NCBI GenBank assembly: GCA_958415665.1
Contig: CATYZK010000001.1
Span: 124,001-188,000, forward strand
Direction: 5' to 3'
Length of the DNA: 64,000 nucleotides
Source of the DNA: an uncultured Collinsella sp.
Lineage (GTDB): Bacteria; Actinomycetota; Coriobacteriia; Coriobacteriales; Coriobacteriaceae
Part shown: positions 48,827-58,450 of the stretch, piece by piece
Numbering within the stretch: the first letter of the stretch is position 1
How the letters are laid out: the number at the start of each line of letters is the position of its first letter
Notes under the pieces: model-generated
Databases searched by the model: none
The model's input: only the letters and a program-made list of their open reading frames with translations
Told to the model about the DNA's origin: nothing
Made by a program: the position numbers and the translations under genes

Positions 48827-50530
48827 CTACCCCAGCAGGCTCAGAGCAACAGAGACAAACGCCAGGATAACGCCGACAATGGATTCGCCGCCGAGCAGGC
48901 CACTGGCGACGACCAGGCCCTGCTCCTGGAAGGCGGCGTCCTTGGCAGCCTTTTCCTCGTCCGAAAGACCGGCGGTGGCATCGCGGTGGGCGGACCACTT
49001 GTCGTAGGCGAGCTTAACGCAGGAGCCCAAGAAAGCCGTGAGCGACATGTAGAACGGCAGGTACACGCCCAGGCCGATCATCATGGCCGGAATGCCGAGC
49101 CAGTACATGACGATGCCGGCGATAAAGCCGCCAACGAACCACGGCACGCTCGGGATGCCCGAGACCATGGTGGCGACCACACTTGCCTGCGCGGCAACAA
49201 AGCTCTTGTCGGGGCCAAAGGCGTCCGGGCCATAGGCAGTGACGAGCGCGACCATGACGGCTGCGGCGACCAGGGCGCCCACGATGCCGCCGATGGCTTG
49301 GCCGATCCACTGCGCACGCGGGTTGGTGCCCAGCACGGCGCCGGCCTTAAAGTCGTTCATGACGTCGCCCGCAAGGCCGCACGCCACGGCTACGATGCCG
49401 GCGATAAAGAATAGCTTGACCTGAGCGATCTGTGCGAAGGCAGCCACGATGAGCATAACGATGAGGCCAAAGATCTCCATGGGGTCGATGCCTGTCTGGC
49501 CGCAGCTCTGTGCGCTCATGATGGTGGTGACAAAGGTGAACAGCGTCACGATGACGGCCGGGATGGGGCCAAGGTCAAGCACGATGGCGATGATCACGGC
49601 GATGGCGGCAGCGCCCAGGCCGATGATGCCGGCGTCGAGCTTAAGGGAGCCCGAGATGAGCGACTGCTCGTCGGTGTCGGTGGAGCTGTCGGCGGCAAGA
49701 CCGCGGACGATACCGGCGACCTGCGGCAGGATGTCCTTGAGGACGACGGCGACGCCAAAGCCCATCATGAGGCCCATGCCCAGGGACTTGACGATGCCCT
49801 GCGCAGTCACAACGTCGAACAGACCGGCAGCGGTGCCGCCCACGATGATGCCAAAGTTGCCCAGCAGCGCGCCAGCAAACCAGAAGGCGACCGGGGCGAA
49901 GCCCACGAGGAAGCCGACGGAGAGCAGCATGGGCGAGTTGTAGATGGCAAAGGTTACGCCGGGGATGTTGAGCGTGCATAGCATGCTGGGCACCACGCCC
50001 AGGGCGTCGCGAAGCACGCTGTAGATGCCAGCGATGGCCATGGAACCAAAGAGCTGCTTGCCGGTTTTGCCGCCAGCCTCGGTCGCGCGCAAGGTCTGAG
50101 CTGCGGCGTTGCCGGTGGGGAACTCAAGCGCGGCGTCCACGATAAAGTGACGATGGATGAGTGCCGTGGCCAGCAAGCCCAGGATAGTGCCGGCGAGTGC
50201 CACGATAAACATGTCGAGCCAGCTGATCTGGTCGGCATAGCCCAGCATCCAGGCGCCCGGGATGGTAAACGCCAGACCGCCGGCGACCATGGCGCCTGCG
50301 GACATGATGGTGTGGGTGACATTGGCCTCGTTGAGGCTGGCATTGCCCATGAGCTTAAGGAAGAACAGCGAGATGACGGCAGCGAAGACGATCGGCCAGG
50401 GGAGAGCGCCCATCTTGAGGGCGGTGTAGGCCGAGCTTGCCGTGATAATCACGCAGCCAAGGACGCCGATGACGACGCCGCGCAGCGTGAGTTGCCCGCG
50501 CATCGAAGCGCGGTTCGAGGGATTGCTCAT
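48827..50530 (-). CDS. OPT-family oligopeptide/metal-chelate transporter
   Basis: 567 residues, about 14 helices. N-terminal LTLRGVVIGVLGCVIITASSAYTALKMG and the EFPTGNAAAQTLRA motif are typical of bacterial OPT proteins; GLAGDVMNDFKAGAVLGTNPRAQWIGQ (key part DFKAGAVLG) is the conserved substrate-path segment. OPT proteins import peptides or metal chelates with protons. Single gene; ATG 50530 with AGGAG upstream. Divergent from coaX. Confidence 0.9.
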   Translation of the reverse strand: MSNPSNRASMRGQLTLRGVVIGVLGCVIITASSAYTALKMGALPWPIVFAAVISLFFLKLMGNASLNEANVTHTIMSAGAMVAGGLAFTIPGAWMLGYADQISWLDMFIVALAGTILGLLATALIHRHFIVDAALEFPTGNAAAQTLRATEAGGKTGKQLFGSMAIAGIYSVLRDALGVVPSMLCTLNIPGVTFAIYNSPMLLSVGFLVGFAPVAFWFAGALLGNFGIIVGGTAAGLFDVVTAQGIVKSLGMGLMMGFGVAVVLKDILPQVAGIVRGLAADSSTDTDEQSLISGSLKLDAGIIGLGAAAIAVIIAIVLDLGPIPAVIVTLFTFVTTIMSAQSCGQTGIDPMEIFGLIVMLIVAAFAQIAQVKLFFIAGIVAVACGLAGDVMNDFKAGAVLGTNPRAQWIGQAIGGIVGALVAAAVMVALVTAYGPDAFGPDKSFVAAQASVVATMVSGIPSVPWFVGGFIAGIVMYWLGIPAMMIGLGVYLPFYMSLTAFLGSCVKLAYDKWSAHRDATAGLSDEEKAAKDAAFQEQGLVVASGLLGGESIVGVILAFVSVALSLLG

Positions 50531-50722
50531 ATAAAACTCCTTTGCGTATATCCGCTTCCCCCGGGAGCGCCGTTACGGATACGGTGCGGGAAGTCGGGTT
50601 ACCAAGGGCCGCCGCATGAGCTCGCGCGCGACCGCGCACCAGTATAGCCGCAAGCTAGTCATTTTGGGATGACTGGTTTAGGTAGGCGATATACTGCTGG
50701 GCAGACGAAAGGAGCGCCGACG

Positions 50723-51574
50723 ATGCTGAATGGGTGCGCATATATATTGACGGTCGACGTGGGTAACACGTTCATTCGCTTTGGTCTGTTTGCCGAGGAT
50801 TCGGCCGCGGCGCAGGAATGCCCGCTTGCGACGTGCGAGATCACGACGCCGTCGATCATTACGGCCGATGAAGCGCGTATGCGTCTCGCTCAAGTCATGG
50901 CCGCGCTGGCGGCCGATGCGGGCATGCCCGGCGCGCTCGTGCCCACGGCGGCCGTGCTGAGCTGCGTGGTGCCGGCGCTCGAGCGCCCGTGGAAGACGGC
51001 GCTTTCCCGCACCTGCACGGGACGCGTGCTCACCGTGGGACCGGGCCTCAAGACCGGCATGCCCGTGCACTACGACGACCCGGCCGAGATCGGCCCCGAC
51101 CGCATCGCCGATGCCGTGGCGGCACGCGCCGTCTACGGCTCTCCCTGTATCGTGATCGACCTGGGTACGACGACCAATATCGAGGTCATCGACGCGCACG
51201 GTACCTTTGTGGGCGGCGTCATCGCGCCGGGCTTGGCACTCGGCGCCCGCTCGCTTTCGGCCGCTGCGGCGCGTCTGCCGCAGGTTGAGCCTTCGGCACC
51301 CACGCATGTGATCGGTCGCAACACGCGCGAGGCCATGCGTTCGGGCGTGGTTCTGGGCGAGGTGGCACGCATCGACGGCATGCTTGACATGGTGCTCGCC
51401 GAGATGCGCGCGACCAAGGCGGCGGGGGAGGATGGCGTGCCCATCGTCATTACCGGCGACGATGCCGAGGCGCTCGCGGCGTTGGTTGGCCACAGCCTGA
51501 CGGTAGATGACGCACTGACGCTGCGGGGTCTCGCCGAGCTCTACCGCATCAACCAAAAGCCCCGCCGCGTGTAA
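50723..51574 (+). CDS. coaX: Type III pantothenate kinase
   Basis: 283 residues from ATG 50723 (AAAGGAGC upstream). ASKHA motifs: LTVDVGNTFIRFGLF (phosphate 1), GPDRIADAVAA with the catalytic Asp, IDLGTTTNIEVID (phosphate 2) and GGVIAPGLALGARSL. It phosphorylates pantothenate at the first step of CoA synthesis and, unlike CoaA, is not inhibited by CoA. Slightly longer than the usual 255-260 residues. Confidence 0.93.
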   Translation: MLNGCAYILTVDVGNTFIRFGLFAEDSAAAQECPLATCEITTPSIITADEARMRLAQVMAALAADAGMPGALVPTAAVLSCVVPALERPWKTALSRTCTGRVLTVGPGLKTGMPVHYDDPAEIGPDRIADAVAARAVYGSPCIVIDLGTTTNIEVIDAHGTFVGGVIAPGLALGARSLSAAAARLPQVEPSAPTHVIGRNTREAMRSGVVLGEVARIDGMLDMVLAEMRATKAAGEDGVPIVITGDDAEALAALVGHSLTVDDALTLRGLAELYRINQKPRRV

Positions 51575-51658
51575 AAGTGAGGGCGCCGGTGGGACAAACG
51601 CCCCCACCTTTCACCTGCTACAATGGGTCAAACTATTGCGATTACGGAGGTGTCTGGC

Positions 51659-52183
51659 ATGTCGGACGATCTTCATCAAACCGCGTCGGGCAAGCGCCGC
51701 GACGTCATTAGCTGGGACGAGTTCTTTATGAGCGTGGCCATCGCCGCGCAGCGCCGCAGCAAGGACCCCAACACGCAGGTGGGTGCGTGCATCGCCAGCA
51801 CCAACCACCGCATCCTTTCGGTGGGCTACAACGGTACACCCTCGGCGCTCAACGACGACTTTTTTCCGTGGGGTACGAGCGACGACCCGCTGCAGGACAA
51901 GCACAACTACGTGGTCCATGCCGAGGCCAACGCCGTGCTCAACTACCGTGGCTCGCTCAAGGATCTCGAGGGTTCCACGGTCTACGTTACGCTGTTCCCG
52001 TGCCACGACTGCGCCAAGATTCTGGCGCAGGTGGGCGTGGGCGAGGTCGTCTACCTGGACAACAAGTACGCCGATACCGATGATGGACGCATCAGCCGCC
52101 GCATCCTCGACTCCTGTGGCATCAGCTACCGCCAGGTTATCGTCGATGTCCACATCGGCACCGGGGGACAGGCTCAGCAGTAG
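51659..52183 (+). CDS. dCMP deaminase / cytidine-deaminase-like zinc enzyme
   Basis: 174 residues from ATG 51659 (GGAGG 8 bases upstream). Zinc motif VHAEANAVLN and PCHDCAK; WDEFFMSVAIAAQRRSKDPNTQVG at the N-terminus is typical of dCMP deaminases (ComEB type). It would supply dUMP for thymidylate synthesis. Follows coaX by 85 bases. Confidence 0.9.
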   Translation: MSDDLHQTASGKRRDVISWDEFFMSVAIAAQRRSKDPNTQVGACIASTNHRILSVGYNGTPSALNDDFFPWGTSDDPLQDKHNYVVHAEANAVLNYRGSLKDLEGSTVYVTLFPCHDCAKILAQVGVGEVVYLDNKYADTDDGRISRRILDSCGISYRQVIVDVHIGTGGQAQQ

Positions 52184-52355
52184 CGCGTGGCAATGCCAGC
52201 TGGCAACAAAAGGCAGCCAAAAGAGCCCCGTCCCAAATTGACTACTCGTGAAAGTCGCGTCTGCGCGCATGGACGGCTCGTGAGCGGGTACACGGCTGTA
52301 GTAACATAGCTTCTGTCCGCGGGCGCGCCCGCGTAATTGTGAGAAAGGAGCCCCT

Positions 52356-52634
52356 GTGGCTGTTAACGAAGAGCTGCTTAAGAAGGTTCTTGAAGAGATT
52401 CGCCCCAACCTGCAGGCCGACGGCGGCGATATGGAGTATGTGGGCGTTGACGACGAGGGCGTCGTCAAACTGGAGCTGCAGGGCGCTTGCGCCGGCTGCC
52501 CCATGAGCGCACTGACCCTGTCCATGGGTATCGAGCGCATCCTGAAGGAGCATGTGCCCGGCGTTACCCGTGTTGAGCAGATCAATGCCTCCGGCGAGAC
52601 CGACGACCTGTACGACGAGTACGCGCCGTTCTAA
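52356..52634 (+). CDS. nfu: NifU C-terminal-domain (Nfu) iron-sulfur carrier
   Basis: 92 residues from GTG 52356 (GAAAGGAG upstream). The whole protein is one Nfu domain: IRPNLQADGGDMEYVG and the cluster-binding CAGCPMS. It accepts [Fe-S] clusters and passes them to apo-proteins, of which this window has at least two (radical SAM, activase). Acidic C-terminal tail. Confidence 0.92.
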   Translation: MAVNEELLKKVLEEIRPNLQADGGDMEYVGVDDEGVVKLELQGACAGCPMSALTLSMGIERILKEHVPGVTRVEQINASGETDDLYDEYAPF

Positions 52635-52684
52635 GATGCGAAGGCTGCGGACGGCATACTCCGCATAGACGTTACGCCCAAATA

Positions 52685-52715
52685 TGCGGCTGCGAGCGCA
52701 AGGCCCGCGGCCGCA
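52685..52715. terminator. Hairpin between nfu and lgt
   Basis: TGCGGC.GCG pairs with CGC.GCCGCA, followed by TTTGT. Weak terminator of nfu or read-through element. Confidence 0.45.
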
Positions 52716-52743
52716 TTTGTATGTAGGGAGTAGGAGGGTCGAC

Positions 52744-53565
52744 ATGCTCAACGACTTCTACCATATGCTTGATCCTGTCGCGATCTCGGCGGGCCCCATC
52801 ACTATCTACTGGTACGGCCTGGCCTACGTGGTCGGCGCTCTGCTCACGGCGGTCGTCATGTACCGCACACAGCGTCGCTGGGGCTTTAACATCACGATTG
52901 ACGACCTGACGAGTGTCGTGGTCGGCGTGGTCTTTGGCCTCATTATCGGTGCGCGCCTGTTCTACGTCGTCTTTTACGGTGATGGCTACTACTGGGCGCA
53001 CCCGCTCGAGATCTTTGCCACCAACGAGGGCGGCATGAGCTTCCATGGCGGCTTGGTGGGCGGCATTATCGGCGGCATCATCGTGTGCCGCATGTATAAG
53101 CTCGACGCATGGACTCTGGCAGACCTTGCCGTCATCGGCGCGCCGCTGGCCTTGTGTCTGGGCCGTTGTGCCAACTTTGTCAACGGTGAGCTGTGGGGCA
53201 AGCCGACCGATCTGCCCTGGGGTGTGGTCTTTGGCGGGACTGCGGGCGATATGCCGCGTCACCCCTCCCAACTCTACGAGGCATTTCTTGAGGGCATTGT
53301 GCTCTTCTGCATCCTGCAGGTGCTCAGCCGCAAAAAGCCGCTGCTGCCCCAGGGCACGTTTATGGGCGTGTTTGTGATGGGTTACGGCATCGTCCGCTTC
53401 CTCGTCGAGTTCGTGCGCGTGCCCGACGCCCAGCTTGGCTATCTGCTGGGCGGCGTCATCACGATGGGTCAGCTGCTGAGCCTTCCGCTCGTTATTGCGG
53501 GCCTGGCGCTCGTCATCTTTGCGCGTCGCCGCAATTGCCCCCAGCGCATCTACCTCGACGCCTAA
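52744..53565 (+). CDS. lgt: Prolipoprotein diacylglyceryl transferase
   Basis: 273 residues from ATG 52744 (TAGGAGGG upstream). Seven-helix Lgt with GLAYVVGALL, the SFHGGLVGG segment, signature GRCANFVNGELWGKPT with the essential Arg, and HPSQLYEA. It transfers diacylglycerol to the lipobox cysteine of prolipoproteins, such as the ABC binding protein at 30341. Confidence 0.95.
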   Translation: MLNDFYHMLDPVAISAGPITIYWYGLAYVVGALLTAVVMYRTQRRWGFNITIDDLTSVVVGVVFGLIIGARLFYVVFYGDGYYWAHPLEIFATNEGGMSFHGGLVGGIIGGIIVCRMYKLDAWTLADLAVIGAPLALCLGRCANFVNGELWGKPTDLPWGVVFGGTAGDMPRHPSQLYEAFLEGIVLFCILQVLSRKKPLLPQGTFMGVFVMGYGIVRFLVEFVRVPDAQLGYLLGGVITMGQLLSLPLVIAGLALVIFARRRNCPQRIYLDA

Positions 53566-53570
53566 CCACC

Positions 53571-53611
53571 AAAACCACCACAAAGGGGACAGGCACCTTT
53601 GTGGTGGTTTT
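53571..53611. repeat. GGGACAGG-core hairpin, copy 5 (CCACC-stem type)
   Basis: Perfect 16-bp arms AAAACCACCACAAAGG (53571-53586) and complement (53596-53611) around GGACAGGCA. Same core as copy 1, entirely different stem. Confidence 0.85.
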
Positions 53612-53648
53612 GCCGAGTTTGATAGGTTTCTAGAAAGGCTTTCGGACT

Positions 53649-55832
53649 GTGAAGGATTCCGATCTCTCCACAACGGCTGCGCGCGACGCTGCCCGCATCG
53701 TCTGGTTTAAGCGCTACCCCGCCAAGCAAACGCTCATCGCATTTCTGCTCGCGCTGTTGGCGACCACGGCGTTTTCCATCGATCCCGCCCCGGTGTCGAG
53801 CAACGCAGTCTTGGCGATTGACCCCAAAGCCTCGGGCATGCTGTACGTGTGCTACGAGGTGCTCCTCTCGTTTGCCGGCCATACCGACGCGGTCATGCTG
53901 CTTGCGCTTGCCTGCCTGCTCACGCTGCCGTTTCGCTACGTGTTCTTTGGCCGTGGCGACACCTGGCGCCCATCGATTATTTTGCCGTCGCTGTTTTTCG
54001 CCATCTGCATGGTGTTCGGCCGCAGCTACGACCTCACCGACTCGGCCGAGATTGTCCTTGGCGACAAGGCCCGCATCATCTGCGCCTGGATTGGCGGCGC
54101 GGGCTGGATGCTCCTAGCGATCGTGGCCTTCTATCTGGCTTTTGAGTGTCTGGATTGGCTGAGCTCCCGACGCATCCCGTTTTCCGAGGCGCACTTTGGC
54201 CGCATATGGCGTGTGGCTCACGCCGTGCTCTCGGTCCATCCCTTTGCCGGGCCCTTCCTGGTGCTTATGATCGCCTGGGCGCCCACGCTCATCGCTTCGC
54301 TGCCCGGCCTTTTTATGGGAGATACGGGTGCGCAGATTCGCCAGTGGTTTAACTATCCCAACGGTACGAGCGACTACCTGCGCCTACTCAACCCCAACGT
54401 GCTGCTCAACGGGCATCATCCCGTAGTGCACACGGCCATTATCGGCTCGTGCGTTCAACTGGGGCTTTCGCTGTTCAACAGCGCTAACGCGGGCCTCATC
54501 ATCTATACCTGTGCTCAATTTGTCATCACGGCTGCCTGCATGGCCTATTCCATCTCGTCGCTGCGCAAGCTGGGCGTGAGCCTGCCGGTCCGCGGCGTGA
54601 TCTTGCTGTTCTTTGTGTTTATGCCGATGTTCTCTAACTACGCGGCGTTGCTCACCAAAGACGTGCTCTTTGCCGACGCGTTTTTGGTGCTGCTGGTACA
54701 GACCGTCAAGCTCGTGACATGTGGCCTGCCCCGTCGTGATGCCAATGTCGAGCGAGCGGGCGAGAAAGCCCCCGTGCTCTTTGCGCGCCACGACTGGCTG
54801 TTGCTTGCGCTGGCTGCCATGGGTTCCACGTTTTTGCGCAATGGAGGCCTGGTCTTTCCGTTGGCGGCCTGCGTGATTGCGGCGGCGTTTTGCGCATGGG
54901 ATGTACATGTCGCTCGTCGTGCGGCTAAGCAGACGGGCACCGTGGTCTCATGCGCCACACCGCGCTTCCGCTGGGTTGGCGTCCTCGCAGTACTCGCGCT
55001 CTGCCTTGCCTCTAATATGTACTTCACCAAGGTCTTTATGCCGGCGCACGACATCACGCCTGGTTCCAAGCGCGAAATCCTCTCGATTCCGTTCCAACAG
55101 ACGGCTCGTTTCGTCCAAAAGCACGACGGCCTCAACTCGGGCGTCAACCCTACGGTTAAGGAGGACGGCACTATCGTGGAGGCGCCCTGCGACGGTTTGG
55201 TGACCGATGAGGAGCGCACCGTGATCGATCGCGTGCTCAAGTACGAGAACCTGGGCCGCCGCTACAACCCTGACAAGTCCGATGCCGTCAAGAACTGCTT
55301 TAACGAGTACGCCTCGCAGGAGGACATCGATGCCTATTTTGAGGTATGGGCCCAGATGTTTAAGAAAGATCCCGAGTGCTATATTTCGGCGCTTATCAAT
55401 AACTACTATGGTTATTTTTATCCGAGCGCGCGCGATGCCTGGGTCTACAGCACGGCGCGTAGTGCCGAGATCATGGCGCGTCCCGACAACCTCAAGTACT
55501 TCGACTTCCATCCGGTTGACAGCAACGTGGTGCGCTGGTGTGACCACCTGATCAATCTGTACCGTGTGGCGGTGCAGCGCATCCCGTTTATTTCGCTCAC
55601 CATGAGCTCGGCCACCTATGTGTGGATCATGATCGCCGTGGTGGTCTACCTGCTGCATCGTCATTCATGGCGTGCGCTGGCGATCTGGGTGCCGCTGTTG
55701 GGCGTGCTCGCCGTGTGCCTGATTGGTCCGTGCAACGGCTCGACCTACATGCGCTACTTGTATCCGGTCATCGCCTGCATGCCCTTCGCCATCGGCGCCA
55801 CCGTCACCCGCAGCGACTTCCTCTGGTCCTAA
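53649..55832 (+). CDS. Large polytopic membrane protein (DUF6020-like)
   Basis: 727 residues from GTG 53649. About 13 hydrophobic segments with a large C-terminal extracytoplasmic part (about 455-655: HDGLNSGVNPTVKEDG, NNYYGYFYPSARDAWVY). The early loop FMGDTGAQIRQWFN...NGHHPVVHTA with acidic and His residues resembles the first external loop of GT-C glycosyltransferases and DUF6020 proteins. It may move a lipid-linked sugar onto envelope polymers; that is inference. Single gene bracketed by two GGG(A/T)CAGG hairpins. Confidence 0.7.
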   Translation: MKDSDLSTTAARDAARIVWFKRYPAKQTLIAFLLALLATTAFSIDPAPVSSNAVLAIDPKASGMLYVCYEVLLSFAGHTDAVMLLALACLLTLPFRYVFFGRGDTWRPSIILPSLFFAICMVFGRSYDLTDSAEIVLGDKARIICAWIGGAGWMLLAIVAFYLAFECLDWLSSRRIPFSEAHFGRIWRVAHAVLSVHPFAGPFLVLMIAWAPTLIASLPGLFMGDTGAQIRQWFNYPNGTSDYLRLLNPNVLLNGHHPVVHTAIIGSCVQLGLSLFNSANAGLIIYTCAQFVITAACMAYSISSLRKLGVSLPVRGVILLFFVFMPMFSNYAALLTKDVLFADAFLVLLVQTVKLVTCGLPRRDANVERAGEKAPVLFARHDWLLLALAAMGSTFLRNGGLVFPLAACVIAAAFCAWDVHVARRAAKQTGTVVSCATPRFRWVGVLAVLALCLASNMYFTKVFMPAHDITPGSKREILSIPFQQTARFVQKHDGLNSGVNPTVKEDGTIVEAPCDGLVTDEERTVIDRVLKYENLGRRYNPDKSDAVKNCFNEYASQEDIDAYFEVWAQMFKKDPECYISALINNYYGYFYPSARDAWVYSTARSAEIMARPDNLKYFDFHPVDSNVVRWCDHLINLYRVAVQRIPFISLTMSSATYVWIMIAVVVYLLHRHSWRALAIWVPLLGVLAVCLIGPCNGSTYMRYLYPVIACMPFAIGATVTRSDFLWS

Positions 55833-55833
55833 C

Positions 55834-55866
55834 TTGGTGCATTGGGGTCAGGTTTCTTTGCACCAA
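55834..55866. repeat. GGGTCAGG-core hairpin, copy 6
   Basis: TTGGTGCA (55834-55841) and TGCACCAA (55859-55866) flank TTGGGGTCAGGTTTCTT. The core has T for A, the variant familiar from REP elements elsewhere that read GGGGTCAGG. Confidence 0.75.
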
Positions 55867-55996
55867 AGGGGGCATCATCACGACGCCTTCATTTTGGGGT
55901 TTATCTCGCAGGCTAGTAGGTATATCATAACGACGTTTGTTTATATTGCCCGAGCATCTGCGCTGGGCTTTAGGTCGAAACCGATAGGAGACACGT

Positions 55997-56803
55997 ATGT
56001 CCGGACACTCTAAGTGGGCCACAACCAAGCATCGTAAGGGCGCGCAGGACGCCAAGCGTTCCGCCCTCTTCTCCAAGCTCAGCCGCAACATCACCGTTGC
56101 TGCCCGTCTCGGCGGTGACCCGCTGCCCGAGAACAACGCCAGCCTCGCCGCTGCCGTCGCCAAGGCCAAGGCTCAGTCCATGCCTAAGGACAAGATCAAG
56201 TCCGCTATCGACAAGGCTTTTGGTTCGGGTGCTGACGCCGCCGTCTACGAGAACATCGTGTACGAGGGCTACGGTCCCGCCGGTGTCGCCGTCTATGTCG
56301 ACTGCCTGACCGACAACCGCAACCGTACCGCCGCTGATGTCCGTTCCGCCTTCTCCCACGCTGGTGGCAACCTGGGCACCTCCGGCTCCGTCGCCTTCCA
56401 GTTTGAGCGCAAGGGCCAGATCGTCGTCGCCAAGGAGATCCTGGACGAGAACGCCAAGAAGGAGACCATGATCGCCAACGGTGCTGCCGGTGACGAGGAT
56501 GAGTTCATGATGGCTATCGCCGAGGCCGGTGGCGAGGACTACGAGGATGCCGGCGAGGAGTGGATCGTCTGGACTACTGCCAACGAGGTCATGGCTGTCT
56601 CCAAGGCGCTCGAGGAGCAGGGCGTCCAGGTCAAGGGCTCCGAGACCACCATGGTCCCGACTACCCCGACCGAGGTCTCCGGCGCCGACGCCAAGAAGGT
56701 TCAGCGCCTCATCGACCGTCTTGAGGAGCTCGACGACGTCCAGGACGTCTACAGCACCATGGACATGACCGACGAGGTCATCGCTGCCCTCGAGGAGGAG
56801 TAG
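55997..56803 (+). CDS. yebC: YebC/PmpR-family protein (TACO1 type)
   Basis: 268 residues. Starts with the family signature MSGHSKWATTKHRKGAQDAKR and contains YEGYGPAGVAVYVDCLTDNRNRTAADVR (key part YEGYGPAG...TDNRNRT). Members bind DNA or the ribosome and help translation of polyproline stretches or act as regulators. Longer by about 20 acidic residues than the usual 245. Strong codon bias (e.g. GCC, GAG, AAG, CGT) suggests high expression. ATG follows ATAGGAGAC. Confidence 0.93.
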   Translation: MSGHSKWATTKHRKGAQDAKRSALFSKLSRNITVAARLGGDPLPENNASLAAAVAKAKAQSMPKDKIKSAIDKAFGSGADAAVYENIVYEGYGPAGVAVYVDCLTDNRNRTAADVRSAFSHAGGNLGTSGSVAFQFERKGQIVVAKEILDENAKKETMIANGAAGDEDEFMMAIAEAGGEDYEDAGEEWIVWTTANEVMAVSKALEEQGVQVKGSETTMVPTTPTEVSGADAKKVQRLIDRLEELDDVQDVYSTMDMTDEVIAALEEE

Positions 56804-56872
56804 CGCCCGCGCGGGTTAAGCCGTGCATATCTGGGCATAATGAAACGAGCATGCAAGCCTCGTGGAATAGAT

Positions 56873-56914
56873 GAGCCGGATCCGCGTGCGTACAGCACCG
56901 GACCCGGCTCTTTT
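56873..56914 (+). terminator. Intrinsic terminator of yebC
   Basis: GAGCCGGATCCG pairs with CCGGACCCGGCTC, then TTTT. The following TATAAT (56914-56919) may serve as the -10 of the amaP promoter. Confidence 0.8.
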
Positions 56915-56968
56915 ATAATGATGCGAATCGTTTTGCATTCCGAGAGCCGAGATTTGAAGGGAGCGCGC

Positions 56969-57514
56969 GTGCGCGTACTCAAACGAGCCCTAGCGATCGT
57001 GTATCTTGCTGCCGCCATCGTTGCGCTGGGTACGTTCGTCTGCCAGTTCTGGGGGCCGTATACGTATCGCTTTATGCTGCTGATGCGCGATCCCATGCCG
57101 CGCGTCGTCGTCACGGCGTGCGCCGGCGTAGTGGCGATCGGCGTGCTGGTAAGCTTTTTCCGCCTGATGTTCGCCCGTCGCGAGCCGTCCTGCGTGCATC
57201 CGGCGGGGGAGCGCAATATCGAGGTTACCCTTGCGGCGCTTTCTTCGTGCGCCAGGGTTGCTGCCGAGCGTGACGACCGCGTGATGGTCGAGCATGTCGA
57301 GGCCCGCGTCCAAGGCCCCGACGATTCGCACGTCCGTTTTAAGGTCGAGGCTATCGCGCTTGACGATAAGGACGTGGCATCTCTGGCTACCGCGATGCAG
57401 CAGCGCATCGAAGAAGCTTGCGACACCATGCTCGGCACGCCGGGTACGACCACGCGCGTCCGTTTTTTGCCGTCCAAGACTACCGTCCAGACCGTGGAGG
57501 TTTCCGGTGAGTGA
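56969..57514 (+). CDS. amaP: AmaP-like alkaline-shock membrane anchor
   Basis: 181 residues from GTG 56969 (AAGGGAG 6 bases upstream; an ATG at 56840 lies before the terminator). Two membrane helices (about 5-25 and 45-68) followed by a cytoplasmic Asp23-like domain with IEVTLAALSSCARVAA and EEACDTMLGTPG. The protein anchors Asp23 to the membrane in Gram-positive bacteria. Overlaps the next gene by 8 bases; the asp23 gene is third in the operon. Confidence 0.75.
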   Translation: MRVLKRALAIVYLAAAIVALGTFVCQFWGPYTYRFMLLMRDPMPRVVVTACAGVVAIGVLVSFFRLMFARREPSCVHPAGERNIEVTLAALSSCARVAAERDDRVMVEHVEARVQGPDDSHVRFKVEAIALDDKDVASLATAMQQRIEEACDTMLGTPGTTTRVRFLPSKTTVQTVEVSGE

Positions 57515-57884
57515 TACCAATCAAGATAAGACCGCTCGTACGCCGCGCCTGACGATTGACCAGAGCGCCACGCCGGCGAGCGAACCTGTTGATTCCAAAG
57601 CGGAGGCAACCGAGTTGCAAGACGCGGCAGCCGCGGATTTTGACGAGGCTATGGGTCTCATCAAGGGTACGGGCGCTGCCATCTGGAGCTATGCTGTGCG
57701 TCATCCCAACACCACGCTCGGCGCCGTCGCCGGCTTTATCCTCGCCGTGTTGGTGCTCACGTTGGGCCTGTGGGACACGCTCGTCATTGCATTCTTCGTG
57801 CTGATCGGCGCTGTGATCGGCCAAATTCGCGACGGCGAGAACGGGATCGTCAACTTCTTCGGCCGTCTGTTTAGCGGCCGCTAA
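57507..57884 (+). CDS. DUF2273-like small membrane protein
   Basis: 125 residues from GTG 57507 (GGAGG 6 bases upstream). A disordered N-terminus of about 60 residues precedes two helices: YAVRHPNTTLGAVAGFILAVLVL (key part NTTLGAVAGF) and LVIAFFVLIGAVIGQIRDG. DUF2273 proteins accompany AmaP and Asp23. The long N-terminal extension is unusual. Confidence 0.75.
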   Translation: MSDTNQDKTARTPRLTIDQSATPASEPVDSKAEATELQDAAAADFDEAMGLIKGTGAAIWSYAVRHPNTTLGAVAGFILAVLVLTLGLWDTLVIAFFVLIGAVIGQIRDGENGIVNFFGRLFSGR

Positions 57885-57928
57885 TATGTATTCGACTGTC
57901 GCATCCGCGGCAGGCATAAGGAGGAACC

Positions 57929-58450
57929 ATGGCTTTTAATACGAAGGTCGATGTAGCCGATACCGAGCTCGAGGCCGACGAGACCGTCGCCGCCGAGGCC
58001 GAGGACGTAACGCTCGAGGACGAGGCGCTCGTCGAGGCCGAACCCGCCGACGATGCGGACGAGGACGACGAGGAAGCGGATGAGTCCGAGGACTCGCTGA
58101 CCTATTCCAACGGCGTGATTGAGAAGATCGTTGCCATGGCCACTCGCGAGGTTCCGCACGTTCTGGGCATGAAGGGCAACCTTATGCACTTTGTGCAGGA
58201 GCAGTTTGGTGCCGAGAATCTGACCAAGGGCGTGACGGTCGAGGTCACCGATGACAATCGCGTGGTCGTCAACATCTCCGTCATCATCGAGTACGGCGCC
58301 TATGCGCCCGCGATCTTCGACGATGTCAAGGCACGTGTCACCGAGCGCCTTGCCGCGATGACCGGCCTTGAGGTGGCGGGCGTCAACCTGCGCATCGAGG
58401 ATGTCATCACCCCCGAGGAGTACGAGCATCGCACCAGCCAGCACGAATAA
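57929..58450 (+). CDS. asp23: Asp23/Gls24-family envelope stress protein
   Basis: 173 residues. A very acidic N-terminal tail (residues 8-55) precedes the Asp23 domain: YSNGVIEKIVAMATREVPHVLGMKG, VEVTDDNRVVVNISVIIEYG and VAGVNLRIEDVITPEE. It is abundant at the membrane during envelope or alkaline stress. AAGGAGGAA precedes the ATG. A GGGACAGG hairpin starts at the stop. Confidence 0.88.
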   Translation: MAFNTKVDVADTELEADETVAAEAEDVTLEDEALVEAEPADDADEDDEEADESEDSLTYSNGVIEKIVAMATREVPHVLGMKGNLMHFVQEQFGAENLTKGVTVEVTDDNRVVVNISVIIEYGAYAPAIFDDVKARVTERLAAMTGLEVAGVNLRIEDVITPEEYEHRTSQHE